Part shown: positions 7,738 to 16,787 of the stretch, piece after piece
How the letters are laid out: every line of letters begins with the position of its first letter
Position numbering within the stretch: the stretch's first letter is position 1
Assembly (NCBI RefSeq): GCF_033366695.1
Contig: NZ_JAOBTQ010000001.1
Location: 5,394,001-5,458,000, forward strand
Length of the DNA stretch: 64,000 nucleotides
Source: Streptomyces sp. SCL15-4
GTDB taxonomy: Bacteria; Actinomycetota; Actinomycetes; Streptomycetales; Streptomycetaceae
Direction of reading: 5' to 3'
Position numbers and translations under genes: made by a program
Notes under the pieces: model-generated
The model's input: the letters and a program-made list of their open reading frames with translations, nothing else
Told to the model about the DNA's origin: nothing
Database searches by the model: none

Positions 7738-10700
7738 GTGGCAGCGCAACGGGGATGGGCCGGGCGGCTCGCGGGATACGCCTGGCGGTATCCGAAGGAC
7801 GTCGTCCTGGCCCTCGGCTCCTCCCTCGCCGGCATGGCGGTGATGGCCGTCGTCCCCCTGATCACCAAGGTGATCATCGACGACGTGATCGGCGACCACA
7901 GCCGCGCCATGGGCCCCTGGGCGGGCGCGCTCATCGGCGCCGCCGTCCTCGTCTACGTCCTCACCTACGTCCGCCGCTTCTACGGCGGCCGGCTCGCCCT
8001 GGACGTCCAGCACGACCTGCGCACCGCGATGTACGCCACGATCACCAAGCTGGACGGCCGCCGCCAGGACGAGCTGTCCACCGGGCAGGTCGTCGGCCGC
8101 GCCACCAGCGACCTCCAGCTGATCCAGGGCCTGCTGTTCATGCTCCCGATGACCATCGGGAACGTCCTGCTCTTCCTGATCTCGCTGGGGATCATGGCGT
8201 CGCTGTCGCTGCCGCTGACCCTGGTCGCCCTCGCCGTCGCCCCCGCCCTCGGCTGGATCGCCCGGCGCAGCCGCACCAAGCTCCATCCGGCCACCTGGTA
8301 CGCGCAGGCGCAGGCCGCCGCCGTGGCCGGCGTGGTCGACGGCGCGGTCAGCGGTGTGCGCGTGGTGAAGGGCTTCGGGCAGGAGGAGCAGGAGACCAAC
8401 AAGCTCCGCGAGGTCGGCCGCCGGCTGTTCGCGGGCCGGCTGCGCACGATCCGCCTGAACAGCCGGTACACCCCGGCGCTCCAGGCCGTCCCGGCGCTCG
8501 GCCAGGTCGCCATGCTGGCCCTCGGCGGCTGGCTCGCCGTCCACGGCCACATCACGCTCGGCACCTTCGTGGCCTTCTCCACCTACCTGGCCCAGCTCGT
8601 CGGCCCGGTCCGGATGCTCGCGATGGTGCTCACGGTCGGCCAGCAGGCCCGGGCCGGCACCGAACGCGTGCTGGAGCTGATCGACACCGAGCCGACGCTG
8701 GCGGACGGCACCAAGGAGCTGCCCGCCGACGCGCCCGCGACCGTCGAGTTCGACGACGTGACCTTCGGCTACGACGACAAGCGCCCGGTCCTCACGGGCA
8801 TCAGCTTCGAGATCCGGCCCGGCGAGACCCTCGCCGTCGTCGGCTCCTCCGGCTCCGGCAAGTCCACCCTCTCGCTGCTGCTGCCGCGCTTCTACGACGT
8901 CCACCGGGGCGCCGTCCTGGTCGGCGGCCACGACGTGCGCGAACTGTCCCTGGACTCCCTGCGGGCCGCCATCGGACTCGTCCCCGAAGACTCGTTCCTC
9001 TTCTCCGACACCGTCCGGGCCAACATCGCCTACGGCCGCCCGGACGCCACCGACGAGGAGATCGAGGCAGCCGCCCGCGCCGCCCAGGCGGACCGTTTCA
9101 TCGCCGAGCTGCCCGACGGCTACGCCACCAAGGTCGGCGAACACGGCCTGACCCTCTCCGGCGGCCAGCGCCAGCGCATCGCACTCGCCCGCGCCCTGCT
9201 CACCGACCCGCGGCTGCTGGTCCTGGACGACGCCACCTCGGCCGTCGACGCCCGCGTGGAGCACGAGATCCACGAGGCGCTGAAGCACGTGATGCGGGGC
9301 CGCACCACCCTGCTCATCGCCCACCGCCGCTCCACCCTGAACCTCGCCGACCGCATCGCCGTCCTGGACGGCGGCCGGCTCGCCGACATCGGCACCCACG
9401 ACGAACTCCAGGAGCGCTCGGCCCTGTACCGCAGGCTGCTCACCGACCCGGACGAGCTGGGCGGTGTCTCCCCGGGCCGCGCCCGCCCGGCCGCGCCCGC
9501 CGACGACACCTCCGTCCGCGACGAGCTGGACGCCGAGTTCGACGCCGAGCGGGGTGTGACCCCCCGGCTGTGGACCGGCGACCGCGAGCCCAAGGACCAG
9601 GCGCTCGCCGGCACCCCGGCCACCCCGGAACTGCTCGCCCAGGTCGAGGCGCTGCCCCCGGCCACCGACACCCCGGACATCGACGAGGGCCGCGCGACGC
9701 TGCCCGAGGACTCCTACGGCCTGCGCCGCCTGCTGCGCGGCTTCTGGCCGCCGCTGCTGGTGAGCCTGGCCCTGGTCGCGGTGGACGCGGGCGCGGGCCT
9801 GCTGCTGCCGGTGCTGATCCGGCACGGCATCGACTCCGGCGTGACGCGGATGGCGATCGGCGCGGTCTGGGCGGCCTCCCTGCTCGCCCTGCTGACCGTC
9901 CTGGTGCAGTGGGCCGCGCAGATCGCCGAGACCCGGATGACCGGCCGCACCGGCGAACGCGTGCTCTACACCCTGCGGCTGAAGATCTTCGCGCAGCTCC
10001 AGCGGCTCGGCCTGGACTACTACGAGCGCGAGCTGACCGGCCGGATCATGACGAGGATGACCACGGACGTCGACGCGCTGTCGTCCTTCCTCCAGACGGG
10101 CCTGGTCACCGCGTTCGTCTCGGTCGTCACCTTCTTCGGCATCATGGTCGCCCTGCTGGTCCTCGACGTGCGGCTCGCGCTCGTCGTCTTCGCCACCCTG
10201 CCCCCGCTGGCCGTGGCCACCTTCTTCTTCCGCCGGGCCAGCGTGAAGGCGTACGAGCTGGCCCGCGAGCGGGTCTCGGGGGTCAACGCCGACCTCCAGG
10301 AGACGGTGGCCGGGCTGCGGATCGTGCAGGCGTTCCGGCGCGAGCGGGACGGCGGCCGGCGGTTCGCCGAGCGCAGCGACGGCTACCGGCGCGCCCGCGT
10401 GCGCGGCCAGCGGCTGATATCGGTGTACTTCCCGTTCGTCCAGCTGCTGTCCTCGGTCGCGGCGGCGTCCGTGCTGATCGCGGGCGCGCACCGGGTCCAG
10501 GCGGCCACCCTCACCACCGGCGCCCTGGTGGCCTACCTGCTCTACATCGACCTGTTCTTCGCGCCCGTCCAGCAGCTCTCCCAGGTCTTCGACGGCTACC
10601 AGCAGGCCACCGTCTCGCTGGGCCGCATCCAGGAGCTGCTGCGCGAGCCGACGTCCACCGAGACCGCCGACGCCCCGCTGGAGGTCCTGTCGCTGCGCGG

Positions 10701-11457
10701 CGACATCGCCTTCGAGGACGTGCGGTTCGCCTACGGCGACGAGGAGGAGGCGCTCACCGGCATCGACCTGAGGATCCCGGCCGGGCAGACGGTCGCCTTC
10801 GTCGGCGAGACGGGCGCGGGCAAGTCGACGCTGGTCAAGCTGGTCGCGCGGTTCTACGACCCGACCGGCGGGCGGGTCACGGCCGACGGCACGGACCTGC
10901 GCGACCTGGACCTCACCTCCTACCGGCACCGGCTCGGCGTGGTCCCGCAGGAGGCGTACCTCTTCCCGGGCACCGTCCGCGACGCCATCGCCTACGGCCG
11001 GCCCGACGCCACCGACGCCGAGGTGGAGGCGGCGGCCCGGGCGGTCGGCGCGCACGAGATGATCGCCGGGCTGCCGGGCGGCTATCTGCACGAGGTGGCC
11101 GAGCGCGGCCGGAACCTCTCGGCGGGCCAGCGCCAGCTGATCGCCCTCGCCCGCGCCGAACTCGTCGACCCGGACGTGCTGCTGCTGGACGAGGCCACGG
11201 CCGCTCTGGACCTGGCCACCGAGGCGCAGGTCAACCGGGCCACCGACCGGCTGGCGGGCCGTCGTACCACGCTGGTGGTGGCGCACCGGCTGACCACCGC
11301 GGCCCGTGCCGACCGGGTGGTGGTGATGGACCACGGCCGGGTCGCCGAGGACGGCACCCACGAGGAGCTGCTGGCCCGCGGCGGCCGGTACGCCGAGCTG
11401 TGGCGGACCTTCGTCGGCCGGCCGGAGCCGGAGGAACCGGTCGGCGCGGCCCGTTGA
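7738..11457 (+). CDS. Fused double ABC exporter (TMD-NBD-TMD-NBD)
   Basis: A 1239-residue single-chain exporter made of two complete half-transporters. GTG 7738 is preferred because GGAAGG sits seven bases upstream; an ATG at 7696 lacks a good site. Half one has six transmembrane helices followed by Walker A GSSGSGKST at 369-377, LSGGQ at 473-477 and Walker B ending D497-D498. Half two has Walker A GETGAGKST at 1023-1031, LSAGQ at 1127-1131 and Walker B with E1152. NBD1 has Asp in place of the catalytic Glu, and NBD2 has a degenerate signature. In heterodimeric exporters such as TM287/288 these two defects fall in one composite site, which becomes non-hydrolytic. The substrate (lipid, drug or peptide) is unknown. 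Confidence 0.93.
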   Translation: MAAQRGWAGRLAGYAWRYPKDVVLALGSSLAGMAVMAVVPLITKVIIDDVIGDHSRAMGPWAGALIGAAVLVYVLTYVRRFYGGRLALDVQHDLRTAMYATITKLDGRRQDELSTGQVVGRATSDLQLIQGLLFMLPMTIGNVLLFLISLGIMASLSLPLTLVALAVAPALGWIARRSRTKLHPATWYAQAQAAAVAGVVDGAVSGVRVVKGFGQEEQETNKLREVGRRLFAGRLRTIRLNSRYTPALQAVPALGQVAMLALGGWLAVHGHITLGTFVAFSTYLAQLVGPVRMLAMVLTVGQQARAGTERVLELIDTEPTLADGTKELPADAPATVEFDDVTFGYDDKRPVLTGISFEIRPGETLAVVGSSGSGKSTLSLLLPRFYDVHRGAVLVGGHDVRELSLDSLRAAIGLVPEDSFLFSDTVRANIAYGRPDATDEEIEAAARAAQADRFIAELPDGYATKVGEHGLTLSGGQRQRIALARALLTDPRLLVLDDATSAVDARVEHEIHEALKHVMRGRTTLLIAHRRSTLNLADRIAVLDGGRLADIGTHDELQERSALYRRLLTDPDELGGVSPGRARPAAPADDTSVRDELDAEFDAERGVTPRLWTGDREPKDQALAGTPATPELLAQVEALPPATDTPDIDEGRATLPEDSYGLRRLLRGFWPPLLVSLALVAVDAGAGLLLPVLIRHGIDSGVTRMAIGAVWAASLLALLTVLVQWAAQIAETRMTGRTGERVLYTLRLKIFAQLQRLGLDYYERELTGRIMTRMTTDVDALSSFLQTGLVTAFVSVVTFFGIMVALLVLDVRLALVVFATLPPLAVATFFFRRASVKAYELARERVSGVNADLQETVAGLRIVQAFRRERDGGRRFAERSDGYRRARVRGQRLISVYFPFVQLLSSVAAASVLIAGAHRVQAATLTTGALVAYLLYIDLFFAPVQQLSQVFDGYQQATVSLGRIQELLREPTSTETADAPLEVLSLRGDIAFEDVRFAYGDEEEALTGIDLRIPAGQTVAFVGETGAGKSTLVKLVARFYDPTGGRVTADGTDLRDLDLTSYRHRLGVVPQEAYLFPGTVRDAIAYGRPDATDAEVEAAARAVGAHEMIAGLPGGYLHEVAERGRNLSAGQRQLIALARAELVDPDVLLLDEATAALDLATEAQVNRATDRLAGRRTTLVVAHRLTTAARADRVVVMDHGRVAEDGTHEELLARGGRYAELWRTFVGRPEPEEPVGAAR

Positions 11458-11491
11458 GGCCCCCCGCCGAAACGTTCCGCTGACGGTCGTG

Positions 11492-11516
11492 CAACCATCC
11501 GGCACACGTGTGCGTC
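11492..11516 (+). promoter_or_regulatory. ECF sigma factor-type promoter
   Basis: CAACC at 11492-11496 is followed after exactly 16 bp by CGTC at 11513-11516. This matches the AAC(C)-N16-CGTC pattern of promoters read by extracytoplasmic-function sigma factors in actinomycetes. It lies 52 bp upstream of the small secreted protein gene and 35 bp after the exporter stop codon. The match is by eye; which of the many ECF factors would read it cannot be said. Confidence 0.45.
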
Positions 11517-11567
11517 CGTACATCAGTACGGAGACGGGGGAGTGTGACCGGGTACGGGGAGGACGAA

Positions 11568-11957
11568 GTGGACCGTGGTGCGATACGCCGGCGACTGGCG
11601 CTCGGTGCGGCCGTGCTGGCGGCGTCCGGGGCGCTCGCGCTGACGGCGACGGGGACCGCCGAGGCCGCGTCCGGCGGCTGCGCCGGACGCGAGGTGCGGA
11701 CCCTGCCGTTCAAGACCGGGATCACCCACGTCTACAAGCGCGACGGCTACGTCTGCGCGGTGACCGTCACCCGCAAGCCCGGCCCGGCCCGGACCATGTC
11801 GGTCAGCGTGCAGGCGCGCGGCAACCGGCCGGTCGTCGACAAGGGCCGCTACACCCACCACGCCGGCCCGGTGACCGTGCACGCCGGACACCGCTGCGTG
11901 TGGATCAGGGGCGCGGTGGGCCGTTACTCCGTCAGCTCCGGCTGGATCCTGTGCTGA
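11568..11957 (+). CDS. Small secreted cysteine-containing protein of unknown function
   Basis: A 129-residue protein with a basic N-terminus (VDRGAIRRRLALGAA), a hydrophobic core and a likely cleavage after TAEA, so it should be exported. The mature part is about 95 residues, basic and beta-prone, with four cysteines (GGCAG, YVCAV, HRCVW and the last residue C), probably forming two disulfides. GTG 11568 is chosen because GGAGG lies five bases upstream; GTG 11544 would add eight residues. No family was recognised. The Cys pattern, basic charge and ECF-type promoter would suit an envelope-stress or defence protein, but that is speculation. Confidence 0.7.
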   Translation: MDRGAIRRRLALGAAVLAASGALALTATGTAEAASGGCAGREVRTLPFKTGITHVYKRDGYVCAVTVTRKPGPARTMSVSVQARGNRPVVDKGRYTHHAGPVTVHAGHRCVWIRGAVGRYSVSSGWILC

Positions 11958-12061
11958 GCCGCTGACCGGCGGCGGACCGGCGGACAGCGGACGTCCTCTG
12001 GTGGGGCGGCACGCGCTGGGATAGTTTCCGGCGCACATCTGTCTCACAGGGGAGAGTGCGC

Positions 12062-13477
12062 ATGCGCAAGGCGCTCGGATGGCTGCTGGCGCTCATCGTC
12101 CTCGTCGGCACACTGGGCACGACGGCCGGAGCGGCCACCGCCGCCGGAGACGAGCCCACCGACATCAAGGACCGGCTGCTGTCGATACCCGGCATGAGCC
12201 TGACCGAGGAGAAGCCGTACCCCGGCTACCGCTACTTCGTCCTGACCTACACCCAGCCGGTCGACCACCGCCACCCGGACCGGGGCACCTTCCAGCAGCG
12301 GATCACCGTGCTGCACAAGGACGTGAGCCGTCCCACGGTCTTCTACACCGGCGGCTACCACGTCTCCACCAACCCCTCGCGCCGCGAGCCCACCCAGATC
12401 GTGGACGGCAACCAGGTCTCCCTGGAGTACCGCTTCTTCAGCCCCTCCCGTCCCGACCCGGCCGACTGGTCCAAGCTCGACATCTGGCAGGCCGCGAGCG
12501 ACCAGCACCGGGTGTTCCGGGCGCTGAAGGCCGTGTATCCGGCCAACTGGCTGGCCACCGGCGCCTCCAAGGGCGGCATGACGGCCACCTACTACGAGCG
12601 GTTCTACCCGGACGACATGGACGGCGTCGTCGCCTACGTCGCCCCGAACGACGTCGTGAACGACGAGGACTCCGCCTACGACCGCTTCTTCGCCCGCGTC
12701 GGCACCAAGGAGTGCCGGGACCGGCTCACCGCCGTCCAGCGCGAGGCCCTGGTGCGCCGCGAGCGGCTGGAGGAGAGGTACGCCGCGTACGCCGCCGGCA
12801 AGGGCCTCACCTTCGACACCGTCGGCGGCCTGGACCGGGCCTACGAGGCGGTGGTCCTGGACTACGCGTGGGGCTTCTGGCAGTACAGCCTGCTCAAGGA
12901 CTGCGACACGGTCCCGGCGGACGCGGCCACGGCGAGCGACGACGCGCTGTGGACCTCGCTCGACACCATCTCCGGCTTCGACGCCTACACCGACCAGGGA
13001 CTGGCCCCGTACACCCCGTACTACTACCAGGCCGGCACCCAGCTCGGCGCGCCCACCATCCACTTCCCCGCCATCGACCGGCACCTGATCCGCTACGGCT
13101 ACCAGCCGCCCCGGAACTACGTCCCCCGCTCCATCCCGATGCGGTTCCGGCCGCAGGCGATGCGGGACGTGGACACCTGGGTCCGGCACCACGCCACGCA
13201 CATGCTCTTCGTCTACGGCCAGAACGACCCGTGGGGCTCGGAGCGCTTCCGGGTCGGCGCGGGCGCCCGTGACTCCTACGTCCTCACCGCGCCCGGCATG
13301 AACCACGGCGCGAACGTGGCGGGGCTGGTGGCGGAGGAGAAGAGCCTCGCCACCGCCCGCATCCTGGCCTGGGCGGGCCTGCCGCGGGCCACCGTGGACC
13401 AGGCGAAGCCGCTGGCCCGCTACGACGCGCGGCTGGACGCCCGGGACATGGAGCGGGAGCCCGCGCTGCGGCCCTAG
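12062..13477 (+). CDS. Secreted S37-family tripeptidyl/prolyl aminopeptidase
   Basis: A 471-residue exported serine peptidase. Start ATG 12062 has GGGGAG seven bases upstream; GTG 12056 is too close to that site. The signal peptide ends around ATAAGDE. The serine nucleophile is in GASKGGM (S169), the acid is likely D389 in YGQNDPWGSE and the histidine H415 in GMNHGAN, which fits an alpha/beta-hydrolase peptidase. The sequence style matches the PS-10/S37 family (PF05576) known from Streptomyces culture fluids, which trims N-terminal peptides from extracellular proteins. Its stop codon overlaps the stop of the convergent GH3 gene by four bases. Confidence 0.85.
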   Translation: MRKALGWLLALIVLVGTLGTTAGAATAAGDEPTDIKDRLLSIPGMSLTEEKPYPGYRYFVLTYTQPVDHRHPDRGTFQQRITVLHKDVSRPTVFYTGGYHVSTNPSRREPTQIVDGNQVSLEYRFFSPSRPDPADWSKLDIWQAASDQHRVFRALKAVYPANWLATGASKGGMTATYYERFYPDDMDGVVAYVAPNDVVNDEDSAYDRFFARVGTKECRDRLTAVQREALVRRERLEERYAAYAAGKGLTFDTVGGLDRAYEAVVLDYAWGFWQYSLLKDCDTVPADAATASDDALWTSLDTISGFDAYTDQGLAPYTPYYYQAGTQLGAPTIHFPAIDRHLIRYGYQPPRNYVPRSIPMRFRPQAMRDVDTWVRHHATHMLFVYGQNDPWGSERFRVGAGARDSYVLTAPGMNHGANVAGLVAEEKSLATARILAWAGLPRATVDQAKPLARYDARLDARDMEREPALRP

Positions 13478-15321
13478 TACCGCAGCCCGTGCCCGACCGG
13501 GTACAGCACCCGCGCCGGGTCGTCCGCCCGCTGCACCGGCACCGGCAGCCGCCCGCGCGGTGCCACCCGGCCGGCCAGGACCCGTGCGGCGGCGCGCAGT
13601 TCGACGTCCGTCCAGCAGTACGTGGCCAGGCAGGCCCGGACGGCGGGCAGTTGCGCGATGTCGTAGGGGTTGCGGATCGCCACCACGGCCACCGGCCTGC
13701 CGGTGGCCAGCAGGCGGTCCACCAGAATCCGCTGGGAGCTGCCCGGCGTCACGTTGTAGGTGGCCACCACCACCGCGTCCGCGTCCCCGGCCGCCGCGAC
13801 CGCCTTGTCGATGCTCGCCGCGGAGGGCGCGGTGCCGGTGGACAGGGCGGTGGCGGCGAAGCCCAGCTCGGTCAGGGCGGCGGCCAGCACACCGGTGGGC
13901 GGGCCGGTGGTGCCGGACGGGGAGGCCGGATCGGCGCCGACGACCAGCACCCGGTGTTCCCGGCGGCGGTCGAAGGGCAGCGTGCCGTCCTCGTTGACCA
14001 GCAGCGTGGTGGTGCGCTCGGCGATCCGGTCGGCGGCGGCCAGGTGGGCCCTGGTGCCCACCGTGCGGTCGATGCGGTCCGCGCGGGACCAGGGGTCGTC
14101 GAACAGTCCGTAGCGGGCCTTCAGCCGCAGGATGCGCAGGATCGATTCGTCGAGCCGGTCCTCGGTCAGTTCGCCCTCGCGTACCGCCGTCAGCACCGCG
14201 TTCCAGGCCACGTCCAGCGAGGGCGGGTTGAGCAGCTGGTCCACGCCGGCCTTCAGGGCGAGCACCACCACCCGGTCGTCGCCGTACTTGGCGCGCACGC
14301 CCTGCATGCCGAGGGAGTCGGTGATGACGACCCCGTCGTAGCCGAGTTCCTCGCGCAGGATGCCGGTCAGGACGGGCCGGGACAGGGTGGCCGGGTCGCC
14401 GGAGCCGTCCAGGGCCGGGAACTGGATGTGCCCGGTCATGACCGTGTCGACGCCGGCCCGGATCGCGGCCCGGAACGGCACGGCGTCCAGTCCCTCCCAC
14501 AGCTCGCGGCTGTGCGTGATGACCGGGAAGCCGTAGTGGCTGTCGACGGCGGTGTCCCCGTGCCCCGGGAAGTGCTTGGCGCTCGTCGCGACCCCGGCCG
14601 ACCGGTAGCCCCGCACCTCGGCGGCGACCAACGCGGCGACCGCGTCCGGGTCGGCGCCGAAGGAGCGCACCCCGATGACCGGGTTGGCCGGGTTGACGTT
14701 CACGTCGGCGTCGGGGGAGTAGTCCTGGTGGATGCCGAGCGCGCGCAGTTCGGTGCCGGAGATCCGGCCGAGCGTCCGGGCGTCGGAGCGGGAGCGGCCC
14801 GCGCCGATCGCCATCGCGCCGGGCAGCAGGGTGGCGGGCTTGCCGATCCGGCACACCGCACCGTGCTCCTGGTCGGTGGCGACGAGCACGGGCAGCCCGC
14901 GCGGCTGGTCCAGCGCGGCCCGCTGGATGCCGTCGGACAGGGCGGCGATCTGCCGCGGGTCGCGGGTGTTGTGCGCCCAGGTGAAGTAGATGATGCCGCC
15001 GACCCGGTACTTGGCGATCAGCTCGGCGGCGGTGCGGGCGCCCAGCTCCTTCAGGTTGGTGTCGATGTCGGCCTGGTCGGGGTCGGTGGCGGAGTGGCCG
15101 TAGACCCGCGTCACGAACAGCTGGCCGACCTTCTCCTGAAGCGTCATGCGGGAGATCAGGGCGCGCAGCCGGCGGTCGTCGGCGGCGTGCGCGGTGGCCG
15201 GGACCGTCAGCGCGGCGGTGAGGCCCGCGGTGGCGGCGAGGACGGCGCGCCGGGACGGCCGTACGGTGTCTCTTCGCGTGCTTCCCGGGCCGGTGTCGCT
15301 TCCCGTGCTGGTGTCGGGCAC
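13474..15321 (-). CDS. Tat-exported GH3 beta-N-acetylglucosaminidase
   Basis: A 615-residue glycoside hydrolase family 3 enzyme. GTG 15321 is chosen because GGAAGGAG lies six bases upstream; the open frame continues to 15399 without a site. The N-terminus carries a twin-arginine signal (SRRAVLAATAGLTAALTV followed by PATAHA), so it is exported folded. KHFPGHGDTAVDSH is the Asp-His motif specific for the NagZ-like N-acetylglucosaminidase branch of GH3, and the nucleophile Asp is in VVITDSLGMQG. A C-terminal alpha/beta domain follows. The enzyme should release GlcNAc from chitin or muropeptide fragments outside the cytoplasm. It is divergent from the EPSP synthase gene, with an inverted repeat between them. 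Confidence 0.9.
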   Translation of the reverse strand: MPDTSTGSDTGPGSTRRDTVRPSRRAVLAATAGLTAALTVPATAHAADDRRLRALISRMTLQEKVGQLFVTRVYGHSATDPDQADIDTNLKELGARTAAELIAKYRVGGIIYFTWAHNTRDPRQIAALSDGIQRAALDQPRGLPVLVATDQEHGAVCRIGKPATLLPGAMAIGAGRSRSDARTLGRISGTELRALGIHQDYSPDADVNVNPANPVIGVRSFGADPDAVAALVAAEVRGYRSAGVATSAKHFPGHGDTAVDSHYGFPVITHSRELWEGLDAVPFRAAIRAGVDTVMTGHIQFPALDGSGDPATLSRPVLTGILREELGYDGVVITDSLGMQGVRAKYGDDRVVVLALKAGVDQLLNPPSLDVAWNAVLTAVREGELTEDRLDESILRILRLKARYGLFDDPWSRADRIDRTVGTRAHLAAADRIAERTTTLLVNEDGTLPFDRRREHRVLVVGADPASPSGTTGPPTGVLAAALTELGFAATALSTGTAPSAASIDKAVAAAGDADAVVVATYNVTPGSSQRILVDRLLATGRPVAVVAIRNPYDIAQLPAVRACLATYCWTDVELRAAARVLAGRVAPRGRLPVPVQRADDPARVLYPVGHGLRY

Positions 15322-15349
15322 GTGCGCTCCTTCCAGAGGAGAACCGCTG

Positions 15350-15392
15350 AAGGAAACTTCCGAGGAGTCACGAATATCCGGGAAGTTTCTTT
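15350..15392. promoter_or_regulatory. Interrupted inverted repeat upstream of the GH3 gene
   Basis: AAGGAAACTTCC (15350-15361) and GGAAGTTTCTTT (15381-15392) pair at 11 of 12 positions, including a perfect 9-bp core GAAACTTCC/GGAAGTTTC, with 19 bp between arms. The centre is about 50 bp upstream of the GH3 start on the minus strand. The A/T-rich arms stand out against the surrounding G+C, as expected of a regulator-binding site overlapping the promoter. A dimeric repressor site for the GH3 gene is the likely reading; the regulator is unknown. Confidence 0.45.
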
Positions 15393-15506
15393 CCGTCAAG
15401 GGACTGCACAGTAACCAGGAAAGGGCCGCCGGCCGGGGATTCCCGGGGCGCGTCCAGCCTCTGGACGGACCGGGCCGCGCGCCGGACGAGCCGTCATCAT
15501 GCGGCC

Positions 15507-16742
15507 ATGCCCGCAGTCGAGATTCCCGGTTCCAAGTCCATCACCGCCCGCGCGCTCTTCCTCGCCGCCGCGGCCGACGGCGTCAGCACGCTGCTGCGGC
15601 CCCTGCGCTCCGACGACACCGAGGGCTTCGCCGAGGGCCTGACCCGGCTCGGCTACCGGGTCGGACGCGCTCCGCGGGCCTGGCGGATCGAGGGCCGCCC
15701 GCAGGGCCCCGCCGCCGCGGAGGCCGACGTCTACTGCCGTGACGGCGCCACCACCGCCCGCTTCCTGCCCACCCTGGCCGCCGCCGGCCACGGCACCTTC
15801 CGCTTCGACGCCTCCGCGCAGATGCGCCGCCGTCCCCTCGGCCCGCTCACCCGCGCCCTGCGCGACCTCGGCGTGGACCTGCGGCACGAGGACGCCGAGG
15901 GCCACCACCCGCTCACCGTCCGCGCCGCCGGCGTCGAGGGCGGCGAGGTCGTGCTGGACGCCGGCCAGTCCTCCCAGTACCTGACCGCGCTGCTGCTGCT
16001 CGGCCCGCTCACCCGCACCGGACTGCGGATCCGGGTCACCGGCCTGGTGTCCGCGCCGTACGTGGAGATCACCCTCGCGATGATGCGGGCGTTCGGCGTG
16101 GACGTGGTCCGGGACGGCCCGGTGTACGACGTGCCGCCCGGCGGCTACCGCGCCACCACCTACGCCGTCGAGCCGGACGCCTCCACCGCGAGCTACTTCT
16201 TCGCCGCCGCCGCGCTCACCCCGGGCCGCGAGATCACCGTGCCCGGCCTCGGCACCGGCGCCCTCCAGGGCGATCTGCGCTTCGTGGAGGTGCTGCGCCG
16301 GATGGGCGCCGAGGTGGAGACCACCGGGGACCGTACGACCGTGCGCGGCACCGGCGAGCTGCGCGGGCTCACGGTGAACATGCGGGACATCTCCGACACC
16401 ATGCCGACGCTGGCCGCGATCGCGCCGTTCGCCTCCGGACCGGTGCGCATCGAGGACGTCGGCAACACCCGGGTGAAGGAGTGCGACCGCCTGGAGGCGT
16501 GCGCGGACAACCTGCGGCGGCTCGGCGCCGAGGTGGCCACCGGCGCGGACTGGATCGAGATCCGGCCCTGCGTCCCGGCGCCCGGAGTGGAGATCAGGAC
16601 CTACGGCGACCACCGCATCGTGATGTCCTTCGCCGTGACCGGCCTGCGCACGCCCGGACTGACGTACGACGACCCCGGCTGCGTCCGCAAGACGTTCCCC
16701 GGTTTTCACGAGGCGTTCGCGGCGCTGCCCGCCGCCGGCTGA
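15507..16742 (+). CDS. aroA: EPSP synthase-family protein (3-phosphoshikimate 1-carboxyvinyltransferase)
   Basis: A 411-residue enolpyruvyl transferase that by family joins phosphoenolpyruvate to shikimate 3-phosphate. Visible motifs are PGSKSITARAL at the N-terminus, SAPYVEITLAMM in the middle, DASTASYFFAAAAL, RVKECDRLEA and YGDHRIVMSFA near the C-terminus. The usual GNAGT-x-x-R loop is replaced by RDGATTARFL, which departs from the consensus for the PEP-binding turn. The gene stands alone, away from other aromatic pathway genes. It may be a second copy or an antibiotic-pathway type enzyme. The start ATG 15507 has a weak ribosome-binding site. Confidence 0.85.
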   Translation: MPAVEIPGSKSITARALFLAAAADGVSTLLRPLRSDDTEGFAEGLTRLGYRVGRAPRAWRIEGRPQGPAAAEADVYCRDGATTARFLPTLAAAGHGTFRFDASAQMRRRPLGPLTRALRDLGVDLRHEDAEGHHPLTVRAAGVEGGEVVLDAGQSSQYLTALLLLGPLTRTGLRIRVTGLVSAPYVEITLAMMRAFGVDVVRDGPVYDVPPGGYRATTYAVEPDASTASYFFAAAALTPGREITVPGLGTGALQGDLRFVEVLRRMGAEVETTGDRTTVRGTGELRGLTVNMRDISDTMPTLAAIAPFASGPVRIEDVGNTRVKECDRLEACADNLRRLGAEVATGADWIEIRPCVPAPGVEIRTYGDHRIVMSFAVTGLRTPGLTYDDPGCVRKTFPGFHEAFAALPAAG

Positions 16743-16787
16743 CGGCGGCCGGTCACCGGTCGCGCGCGACCGCCGGCCCCGGACCGC

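Noticed and set aside
5983..11523. A 1846-codon open frame on the minus strand
   Set aside because: It is the antisense of the ABC exporter and neighbouring genes. The translation is Gly/Val/Asp/Arg-rich without domains; high G+C keeps it open.
15321..15399. Longer GH3 protein from 15399
   Set aside because: It would read through the inverted repeat and the promoter region. GTG 15321 has GGAAGGAG at good spacing.
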